Assembly (NCBI GenBank): GCA_036172665.1
Contig: JAYKNF010000015.1
Span: 3,720,001-3,784,000, forward strand
Direction of reading: 5' to 3'
Length of the DNA: 64,000 nucleotides
From: Prosopocoilus inquinatus
Lineage: Eukaryota; Arthropoda; Insecta; Coleoptera; Lucanidae
Shown: positions 7,855 through 17,326 of the stretch, in pieces
Layout of the letters: each line of letters starts with the position of its first letter
How positions within the stretch are numbered: position 1 is the stretch's first letter
Program-made: the position numbers and the translations under genes
Notes under the pieces: generated by a model
Databases searched by the model: none
What the model was told of the DNA's origin: nothing
The model's input: the letters and a program-made list of their open reading frames with translations, nothing else

Positions 7855-9456
7855 CTATTCATTATTGTTTTCTGAAACCGGAATAAATATAAATACATAC
7901 ACATCTTTGCCTACACCCAACAGCAACTGTAACTTTTCCTTTTTTATTCTGAGATCTAGTTTTAAATTTTCTACTGTAAGATGATATATTTGATTTTTAC
8001 TCTGTATTTCTTGCTCCAATAATTCTTTTTGTAATTTCAACACAACTGTTTTCATTTCCATTACCTGTTCTGTGCCTATTTCGTCTATAGCAGCTGGCAC
8101 TATAATAAAAAATACAAAATATATAGATGAGTTCGGTCCTGTTCTTACTCGTAAAAATATATAAAAAATAAAAACAGATTTATATCCAGTTTTAACTTAC
8201 ACTGACGTTTTGTAAGGTGTTTACTTGCTTTGTCAAAGTGAATATTCACTTTGATGTATTGAGCACTTGTGAAATATAATTAACTGCAAAAAACGAAAAA
8301 CATCCTTTTGACAAAATTGTTTGTTAAAAACTAGATGTAAGGTCCTGTGCAAAAAAATTAAGTACAGTAATTATTTTATAGCGTAAATTGGACATAAATA
8401 CATAGATTGCCTTGCTATGAATACCCGAAATAATAGCATCATGTATTAATATGATCTGCCTGCTGCCACTTTGGATGCTCGGCACAATTTACGGAAATGT
8501 AGAAAACAGTTATAAGACGTGTACTTAATTTTATTGCACACAAGTGTACATTTCATACGTGATTCGTACATTGTCTGCAGTAAAAAAACAATTACAAAAC
8601 TTCACACTTAATCTAAGGGTTTTTCCGTTTTTTGTGTTTAAGAATACAAAAATTTTCAACACAAGCAATTTGACAAAAAATGATTTTAAGCATTTAAGAA
8701 ATGAAACATATCCATAAATAAGAATACCTTTTCGTTTTTTTGCAGTTTGCTTTTTTGTAGTTTGAACTTCATGTACATTTTCTTTATTAACTTCAGCAGT
8801 TGATACAGAAGGGTAGATACTTGCAGTTAAGTTATCATAAACACTGATATCTTCATCACTATTTTCTATGGCGAGAGACTCAGGTACATCAACTAGAAAA
8901 GCTTGTAGTGGTTCATTTTTGTCAGGAATAACCGCTTTTAGAATTATATTTGAGTCCTTATCTAAAATTTAATTTAAATATATAGTGGCTCAAGTAAACC
9001 AATAAATGTGAACCTTTCACTGCTGAGGTAAATCTAATTGTCTGAAAAGTATTTGTCCTTTCATTGCGATCATTATCTGACCTCGCTGGCAGGCCAATCA
9101 TGGACAGTTGAGTTAAGGACAACACTTTTTCCTCATGTGCGGTTAAGTTATTAGTGTTACATATTCCGCCACTAGTTTTATTTTGTTCAAATTTAAGAGT
9201 GGCACACTTTTTTCCTAACTCTTTTTTTTAGGCTATCATATTTTCCTCTAATAGTTTTGGTAGATCTTGGAAAATTACCACTAATCGAATTAAATTCATT
9301 GGCAATTTTTTCCCACGTTTCGTTTTTCTGTTTCCAAGTACTACCATCTGTTCTTTTATTCTCAATAACATTTTTATATTTCAGTACTATATCTACCAAC
9401 ATTTCTACTTCTGCTTTTGTAAAATTTGCTCCTCTCTTTTCTTTCTGAGGTTCCAT
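7855..9456 (-). pseudogene. Harbinger Myb/SANT-like DNA-binding partner, three exons, one frameshift
   Basis: Exon 1 runs 9456-9014 from ATG, exon 2 8961-8728, exon 3 8099-7855. Introns 9013-8962 (52 bp) and 8727-8100 have GT..AG ends and keep the frame. Exon 1 encodes RGANFTKAEVEMLVDIV with conserved Trp (TWKQKNETWEKIANEFN), a Myb/SANT-like trihelix. Exon 2 is acidic and ends in a basic patch (KKQTAKKRK) that could be a nuclear signal. Exon 3 is a coiled coil (VVLKLQKELLEQEIQ). An A run near 9225-9232 seems one base too long: removing one A lets exon 1 read on (KCATLKFEQNK) to the donor. Harbinger elements use this second protein to bind DNA and import the transposase. Confidence 0.78.
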
Positions 9457-9659
9457 CTGTACATATAAAACGAACCTATATTTATTTATTACTAATTAGT
9501 AAATTATCCTTTACTCACCTTTACAACAAATTGTCAAATTAGTAATTACTTTTACAACTTTGCCACAGATGTCCTCTTTGTTTCCGTATCTGTAAGATAC
9601 ATAAATGCCGATTGTAGTGAAGTAACACGATTTGGAATATAACTACCAGACAAAATTAA
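9457..9659. other. Harbinger right flank, ends not located
   Basis: AT-rich. I could not find the terminal inverted repeat of the Harbinger element, partly because its left end is lost at the 312-bp array. Confidence 0.35.
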
Positions 9660-9787
9660 CTAATAGTTGATTATCCTAGGGTTTTTGAGTTCATGAAGAA
9701 ATTGGGCATAAGTGAAACTCAAAACAGTTATTGTTTAAGTACGGAGGATTATAATGATATGAACTCGGATTGACTGACGAGATACTA

Positions 9788-11344
9788 CACTGCTCAAACA
9801 ATAAAAGTAGTCACTTTTTTTTGGTTGGCTTATTACCATTAAGGTTTCAAATTTTTAAATGAAACTTGGTATATCTACAAAACTATTACTTGTTTCAAAC
9901 ACCCCTGCACTTATAAAAAAATTAACTTATATTTAATCAAGTTATAAGCTTTCAAATGTGAACGTGCTAAAAACTGAAGCGATCAAGTAACATTTTACGA
10001 TTAAACAATGTATGATTTCTATTGTTTATGCCATTTGTTGATATGGCTGAACGTCACAATCGACGCCTTGGAAGGCATTTAACTGCAATAGAAGTTACCA
10101 GAGGTGTCACAATATTGCAAGAAGGCTATTCTCAACGTTATGTGGCTCGCGAGCTCGGAGTTGTTCAAGGAACCATTTGGTAGTTATGGAAACGTTACAG
10201 GGAGATAAATCAAGTTACTAGACGTCCAGGAACAGGCCGCCAAAGAAAAACCACTGTCGCTGATGACCGTTTTTTTCGTTTACAAGCAGTTCGTAATCGT
10301 ACAGTCACTGCTCGAGATCTTCAACAGGATCTGCTACGTACTAGTGGTCGACGAGTAAGTGACCAAACTGTTCGAAATAGATTAAAAGAGGTCAATTTGA
10401 GATGCAGACGTCCTGCAAAAGTTCCAAAGTTATCTAAACATCACAATCGAATGAGACAACAATTTGCTAGGCAGCACATCAATTAGCAACTTCGGCACTG
10501 GTGTCGAGTTATTTTCACCGACGAATCAAAATTTTGTTTCTGGGAATGATGGACGAATATGAGTTTGGCGGAGAACCGGATAACGATATTTACCGCAAAC
10601 ACTACAAAAACGTGTTCCTTTTGGAGGTGGCTCATTAATTGTTTGGCATGGTATTTTGGTTAATGGTCGCACATATCTTGTAATTATTCGCAACTGTGCT
10701 GCTATGGGGCAGAGGTAAATCGAAGATATATTAGAACCTCATGTGATACCCAGAGCACGAAATGATGGCCAAAATTTCATATTAATGCAGGATAACGCTC
10801 GTCCGCACACTGCCCGCATTGTTACCCGTTATCTTCAGGAGCACAATGTTTGTACTTTGGATTGGCCAACATGCAGTTCTGCTCTAAATCGAATTGAGCA
10901 TGTATGGGATTATTTGTCAAGGCACCGTCCAAACCGTTCTGTAACGCTCCAAAAATTAGAACTCGCTCTAATTAAGGAAAGGGACAATATTCCACAAGAA
11001 AACCACCGAAGGCTTATCCGCAGCATGCCGCGATTGTACTGCAGTTTTACATACAAGCGCGAGGAGGCAATACGAAATACTGATTGGGTACTTGTTTTGA
11101 TAAAAGAAGGTTTCCGTAATTTTTTTTTGTTGGGTTTAACTTTTCAAATCCTCTAAGTTTACCACATGATTGGGTTCAACGCCTTGTAATTTTATTAATA
11201 TTTAATAAAATTTTTATCAAATGTTATTGTAAATTAAATAAATAACTCTTCGAAATCTGTACTGAATAATATTAAAAAATTTTCAGTCGCGACGGGCGTA
11301 CTCCAACGGAAAGCAATGACTATACTTTTATTTTTTGAGCAGTG
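9788..11344. mobile_element. Tc1-like element with terminal inverted repeats and TA duplication
   Basis: Left end CACTGCTCAAACAATAAAAG (from 9788) and right end TTTTATTTTTTGAGCAGTG (to 11344) are inverted repeats. Both sides are flanked by TA (9786-9787 and 11345-11346), the standard Tc1/mariner target. Length is 1557 bp, normal for an autonomous Tc1. It encodes one decayed transposase on the plus strand and sits inside the non-LTR relic at 9660-11640. Confidence 0.88.
10028..11156 (+). pseudogene. Tc1 transposase, multiple stops
   Basis: Starts at ATG 10028 (MPFVDMAERHNRRLGRHLTA). Paired helix-turn-helix region is followed by GRQRKTT. The first catalytic Asp lies in RVIFTDESKF (near 10505-10535), the second in FILMQDNARPHTA (near 10775-10815), and the Glu in ALNRIEHVWDYL (near 10882-10915), where relatives usually have NPIEHVWD. 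A TAG replaces Trp near 10181, another stop is near 10485, and a frameshift plus further stops fall in 10540-10725. The last 137 codons are open to 11156. Inactive, but moderately recent judging by the intact ends. Confidence 0.85.
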
Positions 11345-11859
11345 TATTTATGAAAAAACTGTTTATATTGTTTACATCTGATAGGTGATTTTGAATTATA
11401 CTCACGTTCTTTTTCCGTATATCAAGGTAGTCTAAATGCTTCCATAAGGCTTTTATGTTTTTATTATGTTCAATATGATCGAAAAATGCTTTTTTCTCCT
11501 TTTGAAAGGTTGAGTTAGTCAAGTTTCTTAAGGACTTATAATAGTCCCAATGATGCTGAAGTTTAGATTGCCTGAATTTAGATTTTGCTTTATCTCTCAA
11601 AGATATGAGTAGAAGCAGAATTGGTGTCAACCACGGCAAATGTGGAAACGAAAAGGAAAAAGTAATTTTCCTTCAACAGAATCTGTATGAAATAGATGAT
11701 GAAAATGGATGCGTTGTAAACTGAAGTAAATACATAATTTATGTTACTGAAGAAGCGAAAAGTTCGAAATCGTGTAGCGGAAGGAGGATTATGATTTGTA
11801 AACTTGTATTTTAATTTGTAAACTTGTAATCTCCGCATTCCACCTAATTATTGTATAAT

Positions 11860-11955
11860 TACAATTATGTTAAAAGTTGGTCGAGTGGTCGAGCAGCTTT
11901 ACAGCTGAACTCCGCCAACTGAAATAAAGGCATTTTATTATTATTATTATTATTA
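11860..11955 (+). repeat. 3' end of a non-LTR element with (ATT)n tail
   Basis: A short 3' untranslated-like stretch ends in gaaataaaggcattttatta followed by repeated TTA units up to about 11954. This pattern is common at 3' ends of insect CR1/Jockey-type elements. No coding sequence remains upstream of it; 11641-11859 holds nothing else I recognise. Confidence 0.55.
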
Positions 11956-12042
11956 CATATTCGGATCCATAGTGGTCTGTAGATTACAAATATGTAAAAA
12001 CATACATATTTCCATTTTTTCGTTCCATTTAAAATAAGAAAT

Positions 12043-12820
12043 ATGAACAGATAAAACAGCGACATCTTACGATCGCTTTTTGACCTGACATTGCAGTAGG
12101 ATAGACAAACTGAAGCAGATTTGCTCCTAATAAGTCCCCCATGCAAGGCGGCCATGCTTGCTATCAAAGCATAATGAAAGTGTGCAATAAAAAACGATTT
12201 GCACAAAACTTTTAAAAACTTTCATTATGCTTTGATAGCAAGCATGGCCGCCTTGCATGGGGGACTTATTAGGAGCAAATCTTTTTTGCAATAAAAAACG
12301 ATTTGCACAAAACTTTTTAAAAACTTTCATTATGCTTTGACAGCAAGCATGGCCGCCTTGCATGGGGGACTTATTAGGAGCAAATCTGCTTCAATTTGTC
12401 TATCCTACTGCAATGTCAGGTCAAAAAGCGATAGTAAGATGTCGCTATTTTATCTGTTCATCACTCTTACATCGCAATTGCGAATAAATTGGACAAGTCT
12501 CGAGGTTTTCACTGCAATCAAAGATGATTTGCACAAAATTTTTTAAAAACTTTCATTATGCATTGACAGCAAGCATGGGCGCCTTGCATGGGGGACTTAT
12601 TAGGAGCAAATCTGCTTCAGTTTGTCTATCATACTGCAATGTCAGGTCAAAAAGCGATCGTAAGATGTCGCTGTTTTATCTGTTCATAACTCTTACATCG
12701 CAATTGCGAATAAATTGGACAAGTCGTTTTTGTTTGCAGTGGGAATGTCGAGCTACGTCTCTGCTGACGAAGCCCCAAGCAGGGCTGAAACAGCTGTACA
12801 CCTGTACAGAGGCTGCTTAA
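12043..12820. repeat. Rearranged retrozyme-type array with inverted units
   Basis: A minus-orientation partial unit (12043-12180) meets plus-orientation units (about 12215-12285, 12300-12545, 12545-12820). The segments 12120-12175 and 12225-12285 are near-perfect inverted repeats (catgcaaggcggccatgctt and its complement), so the array can form a large hairpin. One plus unit (12430-12545) lacks the ribozyme: ggacaagtc at 12490 joins directly to tcgaggttttcactgc. The last unit carries a hammerhead at 12750-12815. Confidence 0.8.
12750..12815 (+). ncRNA. Type I hammerhead ribozyme variant with longer stem III
   Basis: CUGACGA at 12764-12770, stem II AGCCC (12771-12775) with GGGCU (12782-12786), GAA at 12787-12789. 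A short duplication (ctgtacac/ctgtacag) offers a four-pair stem III, ACAG (12790-12793) with CUGU (12802-12805), and site base A12806. Stem I then pairs GUCUCUG (12757-12763) with CAGAGGC (12807-12813), seven pairs with one G-U. The unit ends soon after, near 12818. Confidence 0.72.
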
Positions 12821-13399
12821 AATTTTATAAAATAAGAAAGTTGAAGTTGAAATTCAGCTGTTTATTTAATTTATCGACCTTTAATTTTACGTAAAAAATA
12901 AAAATTCTAGAAGAGTGAACGCATAGCTTGAACAGCCCGTATTAAGTATTGGACATGTTTTTATTAGAATATTTTTCTTGTTTTGATCTCTACTATCACC
13001 TGCCAAACGTTGTATAGGTTTTCTATGAACACCCTGTATATCTACCAGATGGCTGCCGAAGTAACCGAGATACTTCGTATATGAATCCTATGACTAATTA
13101 TAAACAAGAATGAATCTATTCTGCTCTTCTGCTGGTGAAGCCTCAATTGGGACCGAAATCACTATTAGTATCCGATTGCAATTTAGCAAATGTTCTAATA
13201 GATTTTTTTTATAAATAATGAATGCAAATATCGCAATAACTCCTTTATTATTCGCTTAAGTGAGAAATAGTAAAGAATGATTTGTATTCATAATTTGGTG
13301 TTATTTCATATTCTAATAAGAAATATAGGGTGTTCCGTTAAAGAAAACTTTACATATGCAAATATTTTGAGAATGCTATGCGTTGTTTGCTGTCACCAC
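12821..13399. other. Intergenic with short repeat ends
   Basis: Contains acaccctgtatatctacc near 13029 and agggtgttccgttaaagaaa near 13327, the short repeat termini seen at several places here, and gatggctgccgaagtaac at 13050, which recalls the PLE end motif but lacks a hammerhead core. No gene seen. Confidence 0.4.
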
Positions 13400-13955
13400 T
13401 GTAATCCTGAGTAGACATTTCTGTAAGTAAGTTTTAAACCAGTTATGAACAGTGCCGCGAATGCCATAATATTCTAGTTTATCCGAAAGTGTATTGTGAT
13501 TTACACAGTCAAATGCTCGGCTCAAGTCACAGAACAAGCCTACTGAACATTGCCCTTGATCTAAATATTTAAGAATTTCTGAATAAAAATGTGCTGCAGC
13601 AGTAAAAGTGGAACGTTAAAATATTATGTTTTATAATAAATTTATTTAAATAATGTAGCATCGCATATTCAAATATTTTTGCAAACCCTGATGTAAGAGA
13701 TACCGGTCTGTAATTTTCTACGTTCGTTTTTGACTCCTTTTTAAAGATCGCACATACTGCCGCTAGTTTCAAAGCAGACGGAAATACGCCTTCATCAAAA
13801 CTACAATTAATTAAGTGAGCAAATGGTTTTGCCAAAATATAACATGTATCTCTAATTATTTTTAAAGGAATATCATCCGGACCACTTGACCATTTATTTT
13901 TTAATTTTAAGAAAAAATTAATCACTTCATTGTCAGAGATATGAAATGCAGACAA
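13400..13955 (-). pseudogene. Non-LTR (Jockey/CR1-like) reverse transcriptase N-terminal half
   Basis: Minus strand from 13955: ISDNEVINFFLKLKNKWSSG, PDDIPLKIIRDTC, then KESKTNVENYRPVSLTSGFA, the standard RT opening blocks of this clade. After a frameshift near 13600 the reading continues with GLFCDLSRAFDCVNHNTL and KLEYYGIRGTVHNWFKTYLQ, ending near 13400. The first catalytic Asp (FCDLSRAFD) is present; the second block (ADD) is missing. 5' endonuclease not adjacent. Could be the same family as 2371-2604, which holds the next block, but they are 11 kb apart. Confidence 0.82.
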
Positions 13956-14559
13956 TATAATTATTACGTATTATGTTATGTTTAATTTTAGATTGTACAT
14001 GAGGAATACTATCTATTAGACTTACAGGGGCTTGAACGAAAAACTCATTAAAATTTGTTATTTCATAACAAAGATATATCGCATACTAAAATTATTAAAA
14101 TTGCTAAAATTTGTAAGAAATATTATTTTTACTCAAATGATTTAATATCCGAACGTGCGAGGCGATGCTGCGCTATCGAAAACTGTTTATTAAAACAAAC
14201 AAAACTGTAACCTTTCGATGACTAACCGACGGCTTAGAAAGAAATACGAGATCAGCGGTAATACATAAATGCGGCCTAAGCAAAATAAGCAAATGACCGA
14301 AAGCTGAAATTATTCGAAGCGCATTATAAAGTCGTCTATTGACTTGCGTGTTGTGCCAGAGGGTCGTAATAGTGCTTGATTTCTGCAGGCCAAAGTAAAG
14401 GTGAGTTTTCTCACAGAGCATTCTTGTTATTCTTGTTATTCTTGATATTTTTATTATTTTTGTTATTCTTGCTATTTTCGTAAAAGGCAGATCTGAAGCA
14501 TGCTTTAGTTGAGCTTGATTTTGAATTAGATAATAAGCTAGTCGTCCTAGCCGGAAAGC
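13956..14559. other. Intergenic, nothing firmly recognised
   Basis: AT-rich, with a run of att-containing near-repeats around 14410-14475. Minus-strand open frames here do not resemble known proteins. Confidence 0.35.
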
Positions 14560-15085
14560 GGCGTGACGTGGGGGATTCGCACGGCGGAGTTGACCGCAGG
14601 CGCTAGACGACCCGGGGGTTGTAGAAATATAACCGCAGGCGCTAGTGACCCGGGGGTTGTCAAAATAAGGGCACGGGGGAGCCGTTGGACAGTTTCGCAC
14701 GCACCTTCTCCGTTCGCGGGGGATCCGCGCGCACGAGCGCACCTGGATACCAAGGACATAGCAATTTTCGGGTGAACCGAACTTATTTGTTTAGCAATTT
14801 TCGGGTGAACCGAACTTATTTGTTTAGTTGATTTTGGGTGAACCAATAGTACTAGATTGAGCATTAAATTACGTAACCTGATATTTGCAATAATCGTGGA
14901 TGACCAGAATGCTCAGGTTGCTTTTCTTTTACAGGTAAAATCCCGTCTAATCAAACCACGAAACAGGAACACCTCGCCGACGACGACACCCTTCCGTTCG
15001 ACCGTAAATAATCCTGATTAAATTCTATCAATACTATAGAAAAAAAAATAATAATAATAATAATAAATAAATAAGTAAAAGGCGG
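14560..15085. repeat. GC-rich patch with two direct-repeat sets and A/TAA-rich tail
   Basis: accgcaggcgctag plus gacccgggggttgt occurs twice, 39 bp apart (14593 and 14632). gcaattttcgggtgaaccga recurs 33 bp apart (14761, 14794), with a partial third near 14827. The block 14560-14760 is much richer in GC than its surroundings. A tail of A and TAA repeats lies at 15041-15070, like the 3' end of a retroposon. Family not recognised; it may be the untranslated part of a retroelement. Confidence 0.5.
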
Positions 15086-15137
15086 AATTTTACAATTTGG
15101 TTGAATTTGCTAAAATTTTCAAAAGATAGGTTATAAA

Positions 15138-17318
15138 TAGAGACCGGATTTATAAGTTTTACAAGTTTTTTACGCTAACATACCTAAACTTGGCGTTTTG
15201 TATTTATATGTTTGTCGATTAGAGAAGCCCAAAAATGGTAGTTTTATTTCGCATATAACTTAATATTTTAGACTTTTAGCGCATATTTATTTATTTATCC
15301 ATATATTGATATAAATAACATTATAATTCCATATACGGTCAATATTCAAGTCTGCAGCTTTTCCAAGAAGTAATTTATTCTTCTCAACGTCTGGCCACTT
15401 TATTTTACGATTTCCCGGAATGTGATTTTCTGGGAATCTGTAGCGACTTGCACTTGCATTTTGCACTTATGTTTTGCATTTCAGTTTGAGATAAGAACTC
15501 CGTGAATGTGTGTGACTAGTGACTAGTGTATTTATCAACGCGAATTAGTTGTTATTTTCTTATTTAATTTAAAGACGAAATAAATTCAGTGCTTATCTTT
15601 TCAAAATGCCGAAAGTAGCATCCTCTCGATCCGAGCTATTGAAAAAATGGATTAAAGCATCTAAACATCTAACTACAGATGGAAAAGTTATTTTTTGCAA
15701 CGCATGCTCAAAACAGGTAGATACCTTACAAATTCTCTTAAAAATCACATTTTCATTTTGACAATATTTTAAGGTGTCGTCAGACCAAAAGTGTCAGATT
15801 GATCAACATTTGGCTACAAACCTCCATAAGGAGTCGGAGAAAAGATGTGTGTCTAACTTTAAGCAGTCTTTTATTTCTTCAACAGCCAGTAACTCACAGG
15901 GCAGTGACACAGGAAATGAATTCTTTTTAGACTTGTGCAGTGCTATGGCAGAGTCAAACATTCCTTGGCATAAACTTGAACAAGCAAGTTTTCGAACTTT
16001 TTTGGAAAAATATTGCAATCGTCATATTCCAAATGAATCGACTTTGCGGAAAAACTATCTAAGTATATGCTACCAGCAACGGATGAAGAAAATAATAGAG
16101 AAGCTTAGCGACAACAATATTTATATAGTAGTTGATGAAACGACAGATGCCTGCGGTCGTTATGTAGCAAATATGTTAGCAGGAGTATTAACCAACACAG
16201 TTGCACCAATATCTTATTTGGTAAATAGTGCAGTTTTGGAAAAAACAAATCATTCAACGATCGCACGTTTTATTAACGACAGCTTGACACTTTTATATGC
16301 ACCTAATCAAGTTAAATCGGAAAATATATTACTAATGGTGTCTGATGCAGCAGCCTACATGATAAAAGCAGGACAGGCTTTACAGGTGTTTTACCCAAAT
16401 CTGATGCACTTCACTTGTATGGCTCACGCAATGAATAGGCTCGCTGAATTGGTGCGACTAGAATACCCAACAGTAAATAAGTTGATCAATAACGGAAAAA
16501 AGGCGTTTCTTAAAGCCCCACTGCGTATACAACACTATAAAGAATTAGCTGCTGACCTGCCATTACCACCAGAACCAATAATTACGAGATGGGGTACGTG
16601 GCTTGAAGCAGCAAATTTTTACGCAGATAACTTTAAACAATTAAAGGAAATTTTCTTAGAATTGGATGATTCCAATTCAGCGGCTTTAAGAATTTGTAAG
16701 GAATGCATGTCGAACACAAACATCGGGAATCAATTAGCATTCATTAAAACTCATTTTTCGGTTTTAATATCCACCATTAAAAAGTTGGAATCATCCCAGA
16801 CGGCTCTATTAGATTCTTTTGAAGTGGTCGATGATGCAATTGAAAGTGTAAAATCAATTCCAGGGGAGATAGGAGAGAAGTTAATGGCAAAATTAGACAA
16901 GGTTCTATTACGTAATCCTGACTACAATAAAATGAGGAAAATCTGTTTAGTTTTAAAAGGTCAAAGTGAAGAGGATTTGGACATGGACCCCAAAGATGTA
17001 GCATCCATGAAATTTGCGCCCATTACTTCATGCGATGTCGAGCGTTCGTTTTCCTCTTATAAAAATATTTTGACAGACAGACGACAAAATTTTACCCCAA
17101 ATAATTTAAATCAACTGTTGATTATATTTTGTAATCCTACTACTTAAGTGTTAAGTGTTAAAATTACTTATATGAAACAATTTATGTTTTTATTATTCTA
17201 AAGTATGTATAAGTAAAATAAAATTTTTATCGCATATAATATCCATATTTTGATCCATTTTAATCGCATAAAAAAAACTTATTTTCCACTTTTTTAGCAC
17301 ATATAAATCCGGACTTTA
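15138..17318. mobile_element. Complete hAT element (hAT-1) with 8-bp target duplication
   Basis: Ends are TAGAGACCGGATTTATA (15138) and TATAAATCCGGACTTTA (ending 17318), imperfect inverted repeats. They are flanked by a perfect 8-bp duplication GTTATAAA at 15130-15137 and 17319-17326, the hAT hallmark. Motifs like gcgcatat and cgcatata recur just inside both ends (15239, 15279, 17230, 17268) and could be subterminal transposase-binding sites. Length 2181 bp. Carries one intact spliced transposase gene. Confidence 0.93.
15606..17147 (+). CDS. hAT transposase, BED-type zinc finger, intact, one 57-bp intron
   Basis: ATG at 15606 opens exon 1 (15606-15716); intron 15717-15773 has gtagat..tttaag ends; exon 2 (15774-17147) finishes at TAA. 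The joined frame is 494 codons without a stop. A zinc finger spans the splice: CNAC (Cys31, Cys34) in exon 1 and HLATNLH (His49, His55) in exon 2. The RNase H-like fold shows VVDETTD (Asp about 158), MVSDAAA (Asp about 228), HFTCMAHAMN, ITRWGTW and CDVERSFS (Glu about 460), so all catalytic residues are there. Such enzymes excise and reinsert elements with 8-bp duplications, in agreement with the flanks. The gene fills the element and may be active. Other hAT subfamilies are possible; superfamily is secure. Confidence 0.93.
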
Positions 17319-17326
17319 GTTATAAA

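Larger units (their letters stand above)
9660..11640 (-). pseudogene. Non-LTR (Jockey-like) relic, split by a Tc1 insertion
   Basis: On the minus strand 11640-11347 encodes PWLTPILLLLISLRDKAKSK and WDYYKSLRNLTNSTFQKEKK, typical of the linker between endonuclease and RT in Jockey/CR1-type elements. The frame is cut at 11346 by the Tc1 element and resumes at 9785 (SISSVNPSSYHYNPPY, then FEFHLCPISS) if the insertion and one TA are removed. A stop follows near 9690. The RT proper is missing. The Tc1 insertion is therefore younger than this copy. Confidence 0.72.

Noticed and set aside
11865..11930. tRNA-like sequence (ggtcgagtggtcgagcagct)
   Set aside because: Resembles a Leu/Ser tRNA A-box by a few bases only; no anticodon arm or acceptor pairing. 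It is the 3' end of a retroelement next to the (ATT)n tail.
13040..13100. Second PLE hammerhead at gatggctgccgaagtaac
   Set aside because: Lacks CUGANGA upstream and a GAAA after stem II, so it is at best a decayed PLE end.
14173..14864. Minus-strand open frames of 189 and 105 codons
   Set aside because: Composition-driven frames across the GC-rich repeat patch; no similarity to any family and internal direct repeats explain their length.
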